Assembly: GCA_937910255.1 (NCBI GenBank)
Contig: CALEOQ010000244.1
Span: 1 to 24,996 of the forward strand
DNA: 24,996 nucleotides
Direction: 5' to 3'
Source: an uncultured Caulobacteraceae bacterium
GTDB taxonomy: Bacteria > Pseudomonadota > Alphaproteobacteria > Caulobacterales > Caulobacteraceae
Shown in pieces: positions 1 to 6,155 of the stretch. The translations under genes and the position numbers were made by a program. Position 1 is the stretch's first letter. Each line of letters starts with the position of its first letter. The notes beneath the pieces were generated by a model. It did no database searches. It worked only from the letters and a program-made list of their open reading frames with translations, and had not been told where the DNA came from.

Positions 1-40
1 GGGCAAGGTGGAAGGGGGGGGGGGGGGGGGGAGGGGGAGG
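1..40. other. Low-quality G-rich contig end
   Basis: This stretch is almost pure G with a few A and T, including 18 consecutive G at 14-31. It does not read as protein-coding sequence in any plausible way, yet it runs straight into the C-terminal coding region of mutS. Long G runs at read or contig ends are typical of two-colour Illumina base calling when signal is lost. I treat it as a sequencing or assembly artefact rather than genomic sequence. Confidence 0.75.
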
Positions 41-346
41 TGGAGCGTGCGGCAGGAGGCGGACGCGGGCGCTGCGGAGGGGGGCTGGGGGGTCCAGGTG
101 GACAAGCTGGGCGGGGTGCCGCGCGCGGTGGTGGCGCGCGCCGGGCGGGTGCTAGAGCGACTGGAGCGCGAGAAGGGGGCGCCGGCCCATCTGGAGGACC
201 TGCCGCTGTTCGCCCTGGCGGTGGCCGAGCCCGATGCGCCAGGCCCCAGCGCGGTGGAGGAGGCCCTGCGCGGCCTCGACCTGGACGGCATGAGCCCGCG
301 GGAGGCCATGGACGCGCTTTACAGGCTCAAAGGTCAGCTTTCGTAG
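2..346 (+). CDS. mutS: DNA mismatch repair protein MutS, C-terminal fragment
   Basis: Only the last part of MutS, the mismatch-recognition ATPase of methyl-independent and methyl-directed mismatch repair, is present. From about base 85 the frame reads GWGVQVDKLGGVPRAVVARA, matching the family's conserved G-Q-VAKLAG-P..VV.RA helix that follows the ATPase domain. The C-terminal tail contains LEDLPLF and ends SPREAMDALYRLKGQLS, typical of alphaproteobacterial MutS. The TAG stop is at 344-346. The start lies outside the window, so the GTG at base 8 is not a real start. Residues before about 35 do not match the family well (RQEADAGAAEGG where HEV-PGAADRS is usual), and nearly all the apparent changes go toward G, which suggests base-call errors rather than divergence. 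The family call is firm; the first 100 bases should not be trusted. Confidence 0.85.
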   Translation, partial: GKVEGGGGGGRGRWSVRQEADAGAAEGGWGVQVDKLGGVPRAVVARAGRVLERLEREKGAPAHLEDLPLFALAVAEPDAPGPSAVEEALRGLDLDGMSPREAMDALYRLKGQLS

Positions 347-417
347 CGCCCAATCTCCGTCACCCTTGGACGTGATCGGAGGGTCCATGCACACCTGCGC
401 CGACGCGGTGTTCGTGG

Positions 418-440
418 ATGGTCGGGTCAAGCCCGACCAT
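418..440. repeat. REP-like intergenic palindrome
   Basis: Perfect 9-bp inverted arms ATGGTCGGG (418-426) and CCCGACCAT (432-440) enclose the loop TCAAG. The flanks GTGG and GACG extend the form of a dispersed intergenic palindrome that recurs in many high-GC alphaproteobacterial genomes; that comparison is from memory, not a search. It lies between mutS and the HAD hydrolase gene and could also fold in RNA, but no T-tract follows. Its first three bases are an in-frame ATG for the downstream gene, which can mislead start prediction. Confidence 0.6.
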
Positions 441-477
441 GACGGACAAAAACTGCAACCACAGGAGCCTTCCGGCC

Positions 478-1083
478 ATGAGCGTCCGCACCTTGATGAT
501 CGATGTGGACGGGGTGGTGATCCGCCATCCGCAGGGCCTGCGCTGGGACCATACGATTGAGGCCGATCTGGGCGTCGACCCGGCGCGGCTCCAGAGCGCC
601 TTCTTCGCCATCCACTGGCGTGACGTGATGGCCGGGCGGGCGGGCCTGCACGAGCGCCTGGCGCTGGCCCTGCCGGACTTCGCGCCGCACCTGACGCCGG
701 ACGCCCTGACCGCCTATTGGTTTTCCAAGGACGCCCATCTGGACCAGGGTTTCCTGGATCAGCTCGCCGCCCTGAACGGCCAGTACGGCCTGCACCTGGC
801 GACCGTGCAGGAACACCTTCGGGCGGCCTACATCTGGAACGAGCTTGGCCTGAAGGACCGCTTCGCCGCCATCCACTATGCGGCCGACTATGGTTGCGGA
901 AAGCCCGACCCCGCCTTCTTCGACGCGGTGGCGCAGCGCACCGGCCATGCCCCGCACGAGCTGCTGCTGATCGATGATTCGCCGCGCAATGTGGAGGCCG
1001 CCCGGGCCTGCGGTTGGCGCGCGGGCTTCTGGGACGGAACGCGAACGGTGGCCGAGGTGATCGCGGAAGCGGAAGCCCGCTGA
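478..1083 (+). CDS. HAD-superfamily hydrolase (subfamily IA-like)
   Basis: A 201-residue soluble protein with the haloacid dehalogenase core. Motif I is MIDVDGVV, with the nucleophile Asp9 and Asp11 near the N-terminus. A helical cap follows. The motif III lysine sits in CGKPDPAFFDAV, and motif IV reads LLIDDSPRNVEAARACGWRAG. These residues indicate Mg-dependent phosphoryl transfer, usually phosphatase activity on a small metabolite; the substrate cannot be read from the sequence. An in-frame ATG exists at 418 but lies inside a repeat and would add a non-homologous leader. The ATG at 478 is preceded by ACAGGAG at 461-467, at good spacing, and begins directly with the conserved core. It follows mutS in the same direction after a 131-bp gap and is probably a separate transcription unit. 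The fold is certain; the specific function is unknown. Confidence 0.85.
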   Translation: MSVRTLMIDVDGVVIRHPQGLRWDHTIEADLGVDPARLQSAFFAIHWRDVMAGRAGLHERLALALPDFAPHLTPDALTAYWFSKDAHLDQGFLDQLAALNGQYGLHLATVQEHLRAAYIWNELGLKDRFAAIHYAADYGCGKPDPAFFDAVAQRTGHAPHELLLIDDSPRNVEAARACGWRAGFWDGTRTVAEVIAEAEAR

Positions 1084-1090
1084 GCGCGAC

Positions 1091-1137
1091 CGTCCTCGTC
1101 CTTCGAGGCCGCTTCGCGGCGCCTCAGGATGAGGACG
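1091..1137. repeat. Palindromic intergenic repeat, copy 1
   Basis: An imperfect hairpin: CGTCCTCGTCCTTCGAGGC on the left pairs with GCCTCAGGATGAGGACG on the right, with a GC-rich loop containing CGCTTCGCGG. Elements of this form (TCCTTCGAGG, loop, CCTCAGGATGA) are scattered through Caulobacterales and other alphaproteobacterial genomes, from memory. It lies between convergent genes and may act as a bidirectional transcription barrier, though it lacks a T-tract. Confidence 0.65.
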
Positions 1138-1164
1138 ACTGGGAGGTCCAGGCGCACCCCACCT

Positions 1165-1206
1165 CCCTCATGCTGAGGTGCGAGCAACGCGAGCCTCGAA
1201 GCACCC
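1165..1206. repeat. Palindromic intergenic repeat, copy 2 (opposite orientation)
   Basis: The segment contains CCTCATGCTGAGGTGCGAGC followed by GCGAGCCTCGAAGCA. Read on the minus strand this has the same layout as copy 1: a TTCGAGG arm, a variable GC-rich centre, then CCTCAGCATGAGG. It sits 27 bp from copy 1 in inverted orientation, giving a double element between the convergent HAD and dehydrogenase genes. Confidence 0.6.
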
Positions 1207-1235
1207 AGGGCCTCGCCCACCCCGAGTTGGCAGGC

Positions 1236-2261
1236 CTACAGCATCGCCGGGATGACCCGGTCCGGCGGGCGGTGGCCGTCCATCCAGGTGCGGATGTTGA
1301 TGATCACCTTCTCGCCCATGTCCACCCGGCTCTCCACGGTCGCCGAGCTCATATGCGGCAGCAGGACGACGTTGGGTAGCTTGAGCAGCTTGGGGTTCAC
1401 CGCCGGCTCGTGCTCGAACACGTCGAGGCCGGCGCCGGCGATTTCGCCCTTGGCCAGGATGTCGATCAGGGCGTCCTCATCGACGATCTCGCCGCGGGCG
1501 GTGTTGATCAGGATGGCGTGGGGCTGCAGCAGCTTCAGCCGCCGGGCCGACAGCAGGTGGAAGGTGGCCGGGGTGTGCGGACAGTGGATGGAGATCAGGT
1601 CCATCCGGGCCATCATCTGGTCCAGGCTGTCCCAATAGGTGGCGCCCAGCTCTTCCTCGATGCGGGGGCTGACCGGCTTTCGGTTGTGGTAGTGGATCTG
1701 AAGGCCGAACGCCTTGGCGCGCCTCGCCACCGCCTGGCCGATCCGGCCCATGCCGACGATCCCCAGGCGCTTGCCGGTGACGCGGCGCCCCAGCATCCAG
1801 GTGGGCGACCAGCCGGTGAAGCCGCCGGCCTGGACCACATTGGCGCCCTCGACGATCCGCCGGGCCACCACCATGATCAGGGCCAGGGTCATGTCGGCCG
1901 TATCTTCGGTCAGGACGCCGGGCGTATTGGTGACGCTGATGTTGCGGGCCGCGGCGGCCGGCACGTCGATATGGTCGACGCCGGCTCCGAATGAGGCGAT
2001 CAGCTTGAGCTGCGGCCCGGCCTGGGCGATGAGATCAGCATCGATTCGGTCGGTGATGGTGGGGGCGAGCACATCGGCGCGCTTCACCGCATCGACCAGC
2101 GCGTCGCGACTTAAGGGCTCATCCGAAAGGTTGAGCTCTGCGTCGAACAACTCTCTCATCCGCGTCTCCACCTGATCGGGGAGCTTGCGGGTGACGATGA
2201 CTTTGGGCTTACGGGCGACCATGACCGAGTCTGCGACGGGAACCTTGCGGCGGGGCGCCAT
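1236..2261 (-). CDS. D-2-hydroxyacid dehydrogenase (glyoxylate/hydroxypyruvate reductase type)
   Basis: A 341-residue NAD(P)-dependent dehydrogenase of the D-isomer 2-hydroxyacid family. The substrate-binding part carries IASFGAGVDHIDV. The Rossmann fold has GIVGMGRIGQAVARRAKAFG. The catalytic set is complete: Arg in NTARGEIVDEDAL, Glu in AGLDVFEHEP and His in LLPHMSSAT. The HNRK stretch after the second Rossmann strand resembles glyoxylate/hydroxypyruvate reductases and may favour NADPH; this is inference. It probably reduces glyoxylate or hydroxypyruvate. An upstream in-frame TTG at 2288 would add nine residues and overlap the opposite promoter region. ATG 2261 is preferred, and ATG 2222 (MVARKPKVIV) is a realistic shorter alternative closer to the usual family length. 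It is transcribed divergently from the SH3 gene and convergently with the HAD gene. Confidence 0.9.
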   Translation of the reverse strand: MAPRRKVPVADSVMVARKPKVIVTRKLPDQVETRMRELFDAELNLSDEPLSRDALVDAVKRADVLAPTITDRIDADLIAQAGPQLKLIASFGAGVDHIDVPAAAARNISVTNTPGVLTEDTADMTLALIMVVARRIVEGANVVQAGGFTGWSPTWMLGRRVTGKRLGIVGMGRIGQAVARRAKAFGLQIHYHNRKPVSPRIEEELGATYWDSLDQMMARMDLISIHCPHTPATFHLLSARRLKLLQPHAILINTARGEIVDEDALIDILAKGEIAGAGLDVFEHEPAVNPKLLKLPNVVLLPHMSSATVESRVDMGEKVIINIRTWMDGHRPPDRVIPAML

Positions 2262-2298
2262 GGGCGCGCGAGCCTCAACCTGTAGCAAAGGGACCCAG

Positions 2299-2856
2299 GT
2301 GGGCCAAGGCGAGCCTGAGCCAAGCGAGACTTATCCTCATCTCCTGACGCCCGTCCGGGCGCTGCTGACCCTCTGCGCCCTGACGCTGGCGCTGATGCTG
2401 GCCGCCCCGGCCCAGGCGCGGGAGGCGGGCGAAACGCCGTCGGGCTTTGCGGTGCCCCGATACCTCTCATTGAAGTTTGGCGAGGTGAACGCCCGGGCCG
2501 GTCCCGGCGACGATCATCAGGTGCTGTGGGTCTATCGAGCCCGCGGCCTGCCGGTTCAGGTGGTCGCCGAGACCCGGGAATGGCGGCGAATCTGCGATCC
2601 GGAAGGCGGCCTGGCCTGGGTCCACCGCCGGGTCACCGACGGCAAGCGCAGCGTCATGAACCTCGCCGCCAGCCCCCTGCCCCTGCGTCGCCGGCCCCGC
2701 GCCGAGGCGGAGATCACGGCCTATTTGAACGCCCGCGCCCTGGCCGCGTTGGATCGTTGCGACAAGGGCTGGTGTCGTCTCAGTGTTGACGGCGTCACCG
2801 GTTGGGTGACGGAATCGGCCGTCTGGGGCGTGGCTGGCCCCGTCCAATGTCGTTGA
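2299..2856 (+). CDS. Exported SH3-domain protein (bacterial SH3_4 type)
   Basis: About 185 residues with an N-terminal export signal: a short basic region, then LLTLCALTLALMLAAPAQA, ending in an AxA cleavage site. The mature part holds two bacterial SH3-like repeats. The first starts at YLSLKFGEVNARAGPG and includes a WRRICDPEGGLAWVH strand. The second starts at PLPLRRRP and includes WCRLSVDGVTGWV. Such domains (the DUF1058/SH3_4 group) are found in periplasmic proteins and are thought to bind peptidoglycan or peptides; the exact role is unknown. The start is uncertain. GTG 2299 has an AAAGGGA ribosome site just upstream but adds an acidic stretch before the signal peptide. CTG 2344 would give a cleaner signal peptide. 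The ATG at 2185 lies inside the divergent dehydrogenase gene and is unlikely. It precedes the fab operon by 67 bp. Confidence 0.8.
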   Translation: MGQGEPEPSETYPHLLTPVRALLTLCALTLALMLAAPAQAREAGETPSGFAVPRYLSLKFGEVNARAGPGDDHQVLWVYRARGLPVQVVAETREWRRICDPEGGLAWVHRRVTDGKRSVMNLAASPLPLRRRPRAEAEITAYLNARALAALDRCDKGWCRLSVDGVTGWVTESAVWGVAGPVQCR

Positions 2857-2923
2857 GCCACGCCTTGGCCTCGTGCTAGGGCCTGACCCCTTCTGTTATC
2901 AGCCGAGCTCATAAAGGCGGCGT

Positions 2924-3436
2924 ATGACCATTCACGAGGCCCAGAGCCGTTACGATCTGGAAGACCTGCTGGCCTGCGCCCGCGGGGAAATGTTCGGCCC
3001 GGGCAACGCCCAGCTGCCGTCCCCGCCGATGCTGCTGTTCGATCGCATCACGACGATCAACGACCATGGCGGCGCCCACGGCAAGGGCTATATCGAGGCC
3101 GAGTTCGACATCAATCCGGGCCTCTGGTTCTTCGACTGCCACTTCATCGGCGACCCCGTCATGCCCGGCAGCCTGGGCCTGGACGCCATGTGGCAGCTGG
3201 TGGGCTTCTATCTCGGCTGGATCGGCGGCAAGGGCCGCGGTCGAGCCCTGGGCTGCGGCGAGGTCAAGTTCGCCGGTGAGGTCACCCCCGACATCAAGAA
3301 GGTGACCTACAAGGTCGAGATGAAACGGGTCATCAACCGCCGCCTGGTCATGGGCATCGGCGACGCCGTGCTCGAGGCGGACGGCAATGTGATCTACACG
3401 GCCAGCGACCTCCGCGTCGGGCTTTATCAGCGCTGA
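2924..3436 (+). CDS. fabA: 3-hydroxydecanoyl-ACP dehydratase/isomerase FabA
   Basis: A 170-residue hot-dog-fold enzyme that dehydrates 3-hydroxydecanoyl-ACP and isomerises the trans-2 product to cis-3-decenoyl-ACP, the branch point of anaerobic-type unsaturated fatty acid synthesis. The active-site stretch CHFIGDPVMPGSLGLDAMWQ is intact, with catalytic His73 and Asp87 (His70 and Asp84 in E. coli numbering). Length matches the family (about 171). It is the first gene of fabA-fabB-fabI, with a 23-bp gap to fabB. A weak promoter candidate lies at the SH3 stop codon (TTGAGC 2853-2858, GCTAGGGC 2875-2882, resembling the Caulobacter GCTA-type -10), but this is speculative. FabA next to FabB indicates that the unsaturated product is made by the classical FabA/FabB route. 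Confidence 0.97.
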   Translation: MTIHEAQSRYDLEDLLACARGEMFGPGNAQLPSPPMLLFDRITTINDHGGAHGKGYIEAEFDINPGLWFFDCHFIGDPVMPGSLGLDAMWQLVGFYLGWIGGKGRGRALGCGEVKFAGEVTPDIKKVTYKVEMKRVINRRLVMGIGDAVLEADGNVIYTASDLRVGLYQR

Positions 3437-3459
3437 AGCGCCAGGAAACGGGAGCGAAC

Positions 3460-4674
3460 ATGCGCCGCGTCGCCATCACCGGTATCGGTATCGTTTCGTC
3501 CATCGGCAATGACGCCGCCGCGGTCGCCGCCTCATTACGCGACGCCCGTTCGGGCATCACAGCGGCCCCGGAATATGCCGAGCTCGGCTTCCGCAGCCAG
3601 GTCCATGGCAAGCCGGACATCGACTGGGAATCCCTGGTCGATCGCCGCGCCGCCCGCTTCCTGGCCCCGGGCACGGCCTATGGCCATATCGCCATGGAGC
3701 AGGCCATCGCCGATTCCGGCCTCGGCCCCGACGAGATCAGCCACGAGAAGACCGGCCTGATCGTCGGCTCCGGCGGCCCGTCCACCAGGGTGATCATCGA
3801 AGCGGCCGAGACCGCCAGGACCCGCGGCCCCAAGCGCATCGGCCCCTTCGCCGTGCCCAAGGCCATGAGCTCAGGTTCTTCGGCGACGCTGGCCACCTGG
3901 TTCAAGATCCGCGGCCTGAACTTCTCGATCTCCTCGGCCTGCGCCACCTCCACCCACTGCATCGGCTCGGCCTATGAGCAGATCCAGCTGGGCAAGCAGG
4001 ACGTGGTGTTCGCCGGCGGAACCGAGGAGCTGGACTGGAGCCTGTCGGTCCTGTTCGACGCCATGGGCGCCATGAGCTCCAACTTCAACGACCGCCCCTC
4101 CACCGCCAGCCGCGCCTATGACGAGGCCCGCGACGGCTTCGTGATCGCCGGCGGCGCCGGCATCGTGGTGCTGGAGGAATGGGAGCGGGCCAAGGCCCGG
4201 GGCGCCAAAATCTATGGCGAGATCATCGGCTACGCCGCCAATTCCGACGGCTTCGACATGGTCGCCCCCTCGGGCGAGGGCGCGGTGCGTTGCATGAACC
4301 TGGCCATGGAAGGCCTGGGCGGTCGCAAGATCGACTATCTGAACCCCCACGGCACCTCGACGCCGGTGGGCGACGCCAAGGAGATGCAGGCCGTCCGCGA
4401 CGTGTTCGGCGACGCCGCCCCGTTCATCTCCTCGACCAAGTCGCTGACCGGCCACAGCCTGGGCGCGGCCGGGGCGCAGGAGGCGATCTATTCGCTGCTG
4501 ATGCTGAACAACGACTTCATGGCCCAGAGCGCCCATATCGAAAACCTCGATCCGGCCTTCGCCGACATGCCGATCCTGCGCGAGCGCCGCGACGGCGCCT
4601 TCGAGACGGTGATGTCCAACAGCTTCGGGTTCGGCGGCACCAATGGCTGCCTGGTGATGGCCAAGGCCAGCTAG
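3460..4674 (+). CDS. fabB: 3-oxoacyl-ACP synthase I FabB
   Basis: A 404-residue condensing enzyme that elongates acyl-ACP with malonyl-ACP and is needed to extend the cis-3 product of FabA. The thiolase-fold catalytic triad is complete: Cys161 in SISSACATSTHC, His297 in NPHGTSTPVGD and His332 in SLTGHSLGAAG, plus the conserved Lys327 in STKSLTGH. The C-terminus has the family's glycine-rich SNSFGFGGTNGCLV. Length agrees with FabB and FabF proteins. FabB is favoured over FabF because of the pairing with fabA. It lies in the middle of the operon, with a 41-bp gap before fabI. The start ATG at 3460 follows a GGGAG ribosome site. Confidence 0.97.
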   Translation: MRRVAITGIGIVSSIGNDAAAVAASLRDARSGITAAPEYAELGFRSQVHGKPDIDWESLVDRRAARFLAPGTAYGHIAMEQAIADSGLGPDEISHEKTGLIVGSGGPSTRVIIEAAETARTRGPKRIGPFAVPKAMSSGSSATLATWFKIRGLNFSISSACATSTHCIGSAYEQIQLGKQDVVFAGGTEELDWSLSVLFDAMGAMSSNFNDRPSTASRAYDEARDGFVIAGGAGIVVLEEWERAKARGAKIYGEIIGYAANSDGFDMVAPSGEGAVRCMNLAMEGLGGRKIDYLNPHGTSTPVGDAKEMQAVRDVFGDAAPFISSTKSLTGHSLGAAGAQEAIYSLLMLNNDFMAQSAHIENLDPAFADMPILRERRDGAFETVMSNSFGFGGTNGCLVMAKAS

Positions 4675-4715
4675 ACCAGCACGACCTGAGACATCGACAG
4701 AACGGCGAGGAAGCC

Positions 4716-5528
4716 ATGGCTGACGACTACGACATGCCCAAGGGCGAACTGATGAAGGGCAAGAAGGGGGTGGTGACCGGGGTCGCCAACCACCAGTCCA
4801 TCGCCTTTGGCATCGCCTCGCAACTGGCCGCCCAGGGCGCCGAGATGGCCTTCCTGCACCTGCCGGGCATGGAGCGGCGGGTCCAGCCGCTGGCCGAACA
4901 GCTGGGCGTCAAGGTCACCGCCCCGGCCGACGTCACCGATGACGCGGCCATGGACACCGCCTTCAAGACCGTGGGCGACGCCCTGGGCGAGATCGACTTC
5001 TTCGTCCACGCCATCGCGTTCGCCAACAAGGACGAGCTGAAGGGCTCCTTCGTCGAGAACACCACCCGCGAAGGCTTCCTGCGGGCCATGGACATCTCGG
5101 TCTATTCGTTCGTCGACTGCGCCCGGCGCGCCGCGGCCCTGATGCCGAACGGCGGCTCCATCGTCTGCCTGACCTATCTGGGCGCCGAGCGGGCCATCCC
5201 CAACTACAACACCATGGGCGTGGCCAAGGCCGGCCTGGAGGCGGCCACCCGCTACGCCGCCCGCGACCTGGGACCCAGCGACATCCGGGTCAACGCCATC
5301 TCGGCCGGCGCCATGCGCACCCTGTCGCTGGCCGGCATTTCCGGCGGCCGCGGCATGCTGGCCCAGGGCCGGGCCATGTCGGCCATGAAGGCCGACACCT
5401 CGATGGAAGGGGTGGCCGGCGCCGCGCTCTGGCTGCTGTCGGACCTCGGCCGCTCGACCACCGGCGAGGTGGTGCATGTGGACGCCGGCTTCCACATCAT
5501 GGGCATTCCAGACTCCGCCGAGGGCTAA
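4716..5528 (+). CDS. fabI: Enoyl-ACP reductase (NADH) FabI
   Basis: A 270-residue short-chain dehydrogenase-type enoyl reductase catalysing the last step of each fatty acid elongation cycle. The nucleotide-binding loop has the FabI spacing G-x5-S-I-A-x-G (residues 22-32, GVANHQSIAFG). The active site is Tyr154 plus Tyr164-x6-Lys171, the FabI rather than the FabG arrangement. The loop near ISAGAMRTLSLAGI is the known triclosan and cofactor region. The frame is open far upstream inside fabB, but ATG 4716 is preceded by GCGAGGA and gives the expected N-terminus with only a short extension compared with E. coli FabI. It is the last gene of the fab operon and ends 15 bp from the convergent tetR gene. 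Confidence 0.97.
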   Translation: MADDYDMPKGELMKGKKGVVTGVANHQSIAFGIASQLAAQGAEMAFLHLPGMERRVQPLAEQLGVKVTAPADVTDDAAMDTAFKTVGDALGEIDFFVHAIAFANKDELKGSFVENTTREGFLRAMDISVYSFVDCARRAAALMPNGGSIVCLTYLGAERAIPNYNTMGVAKAGLEAATRYAARDLGPSDIRVNAISAGAMRTLSLAGISGGRGMLAQGRAMSAMKADTSMEGVAGAALWLLSDLGRSTTGEVVHVDAGFHIMGIPDSAEG

Positions 5529-5543
5529 GCTGCGCCTTGCGCC

Positions 5544-6155
5544 TCAGGGCGTCGCGTAGGCCTTCAGAAACCGCCGGGCCGCGGCCCGGGCGATGCGGTC
5601 GATATCGTCGGGGGTGGCGGTCTGCTCGACGCCGAGCAGGCCGGCGATCTGGCGGACGCCGATGACCATGCCGGCGAAGAAGTCGGCCCCCTGGTCGGGA
5701 TCGTCCACGCTCATGCGGCCGGCCGCGGTCTCGTCGCGCAGGAAGTCGGCCAGACGGCGGCGTGAGGTGCGCGGCCCGGCCTCGTAGAAGGCCCGCGCCA
5801 GGTCGGGCATGTCGTCGGCCGCCTGCACGGCCATCTTCACCAGCGCCCGCCCATGGGGCCGCAGCACCAGTTCCAGCATCACCCGGCCAAAGCCGGCCAG
5901 GGCCTCCTCCGGATGGTCCAGGGCGCCCGGCGCCAGCAGGGGGGCGGCGATCTCGTCCACCCGGCGGTCGACGATGGCCCGGATCAGGTCGGCCTTGGAG
6001 CCGAAGTGATTATAGATGGTCTGCTTGGAGACCCCGGCCCGCCGGGCGATCTCGCCCATCGGCGTCGACAGGCCGCATTCCCCGAGCGCGGCGGCCGCAG
6101 CATCGAGGATGGCCTGGCTCTTGGCCTGATCGATCTGTCCCGGCAGCCTGGGCAT
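5544..6155 (-). CDS. TetR/AcrR-family transcriptional repressor
   Basis: A 203-residue regulator. The N-terminal TetR helix-turn-helix is clear: ILDAAAAALGECG leads into MGEIARRAGVSKQTIYNHFGSKADLI. The C-terminal half, with KMAVQAADDMPDLARAFYEAGP, resembles the AefR-like ligand-binding domain. The frame is open well upstream through the MFS gene, but homology starts at MPRLPGQ (ATG 6155). That ATG overlaps the stop of the pump gene in the sequence TGATG, so translation is probably coupled. It is the third gene of the efflux operon, so the repressor would be made together with the pump and would control the promoter about 2.8 kb upstream. The palindromes at 8972-8989 and 9033-9050 are its likely targets. 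The inducer is unknown. Confidence 0.93.
   Translation of the reverse strand: MPRLPGQIDQAKSQAILDAAAAALGECGLSTPMGEIARRAGVSKQTIYNHFGSKADLIRAIVDRRVDEIAAPLLAPGALDHPEEALAGFGRVMLELVLRPHGRALVKMAVQAADDMPDLARAFYEAGPRTSRRRLADFLRDETAAGRMSVDDPDQGADFFAGMVIGVRQIAGLLGVEQTATPDDIDRIARAAARRFLKAYATP

Noticed and set aside
5500..5560. Terminator between convergent fabI and tetR
   Set aside because: Only 15 bases separate the genes, and the short GC-rich stem there has no T-tract.
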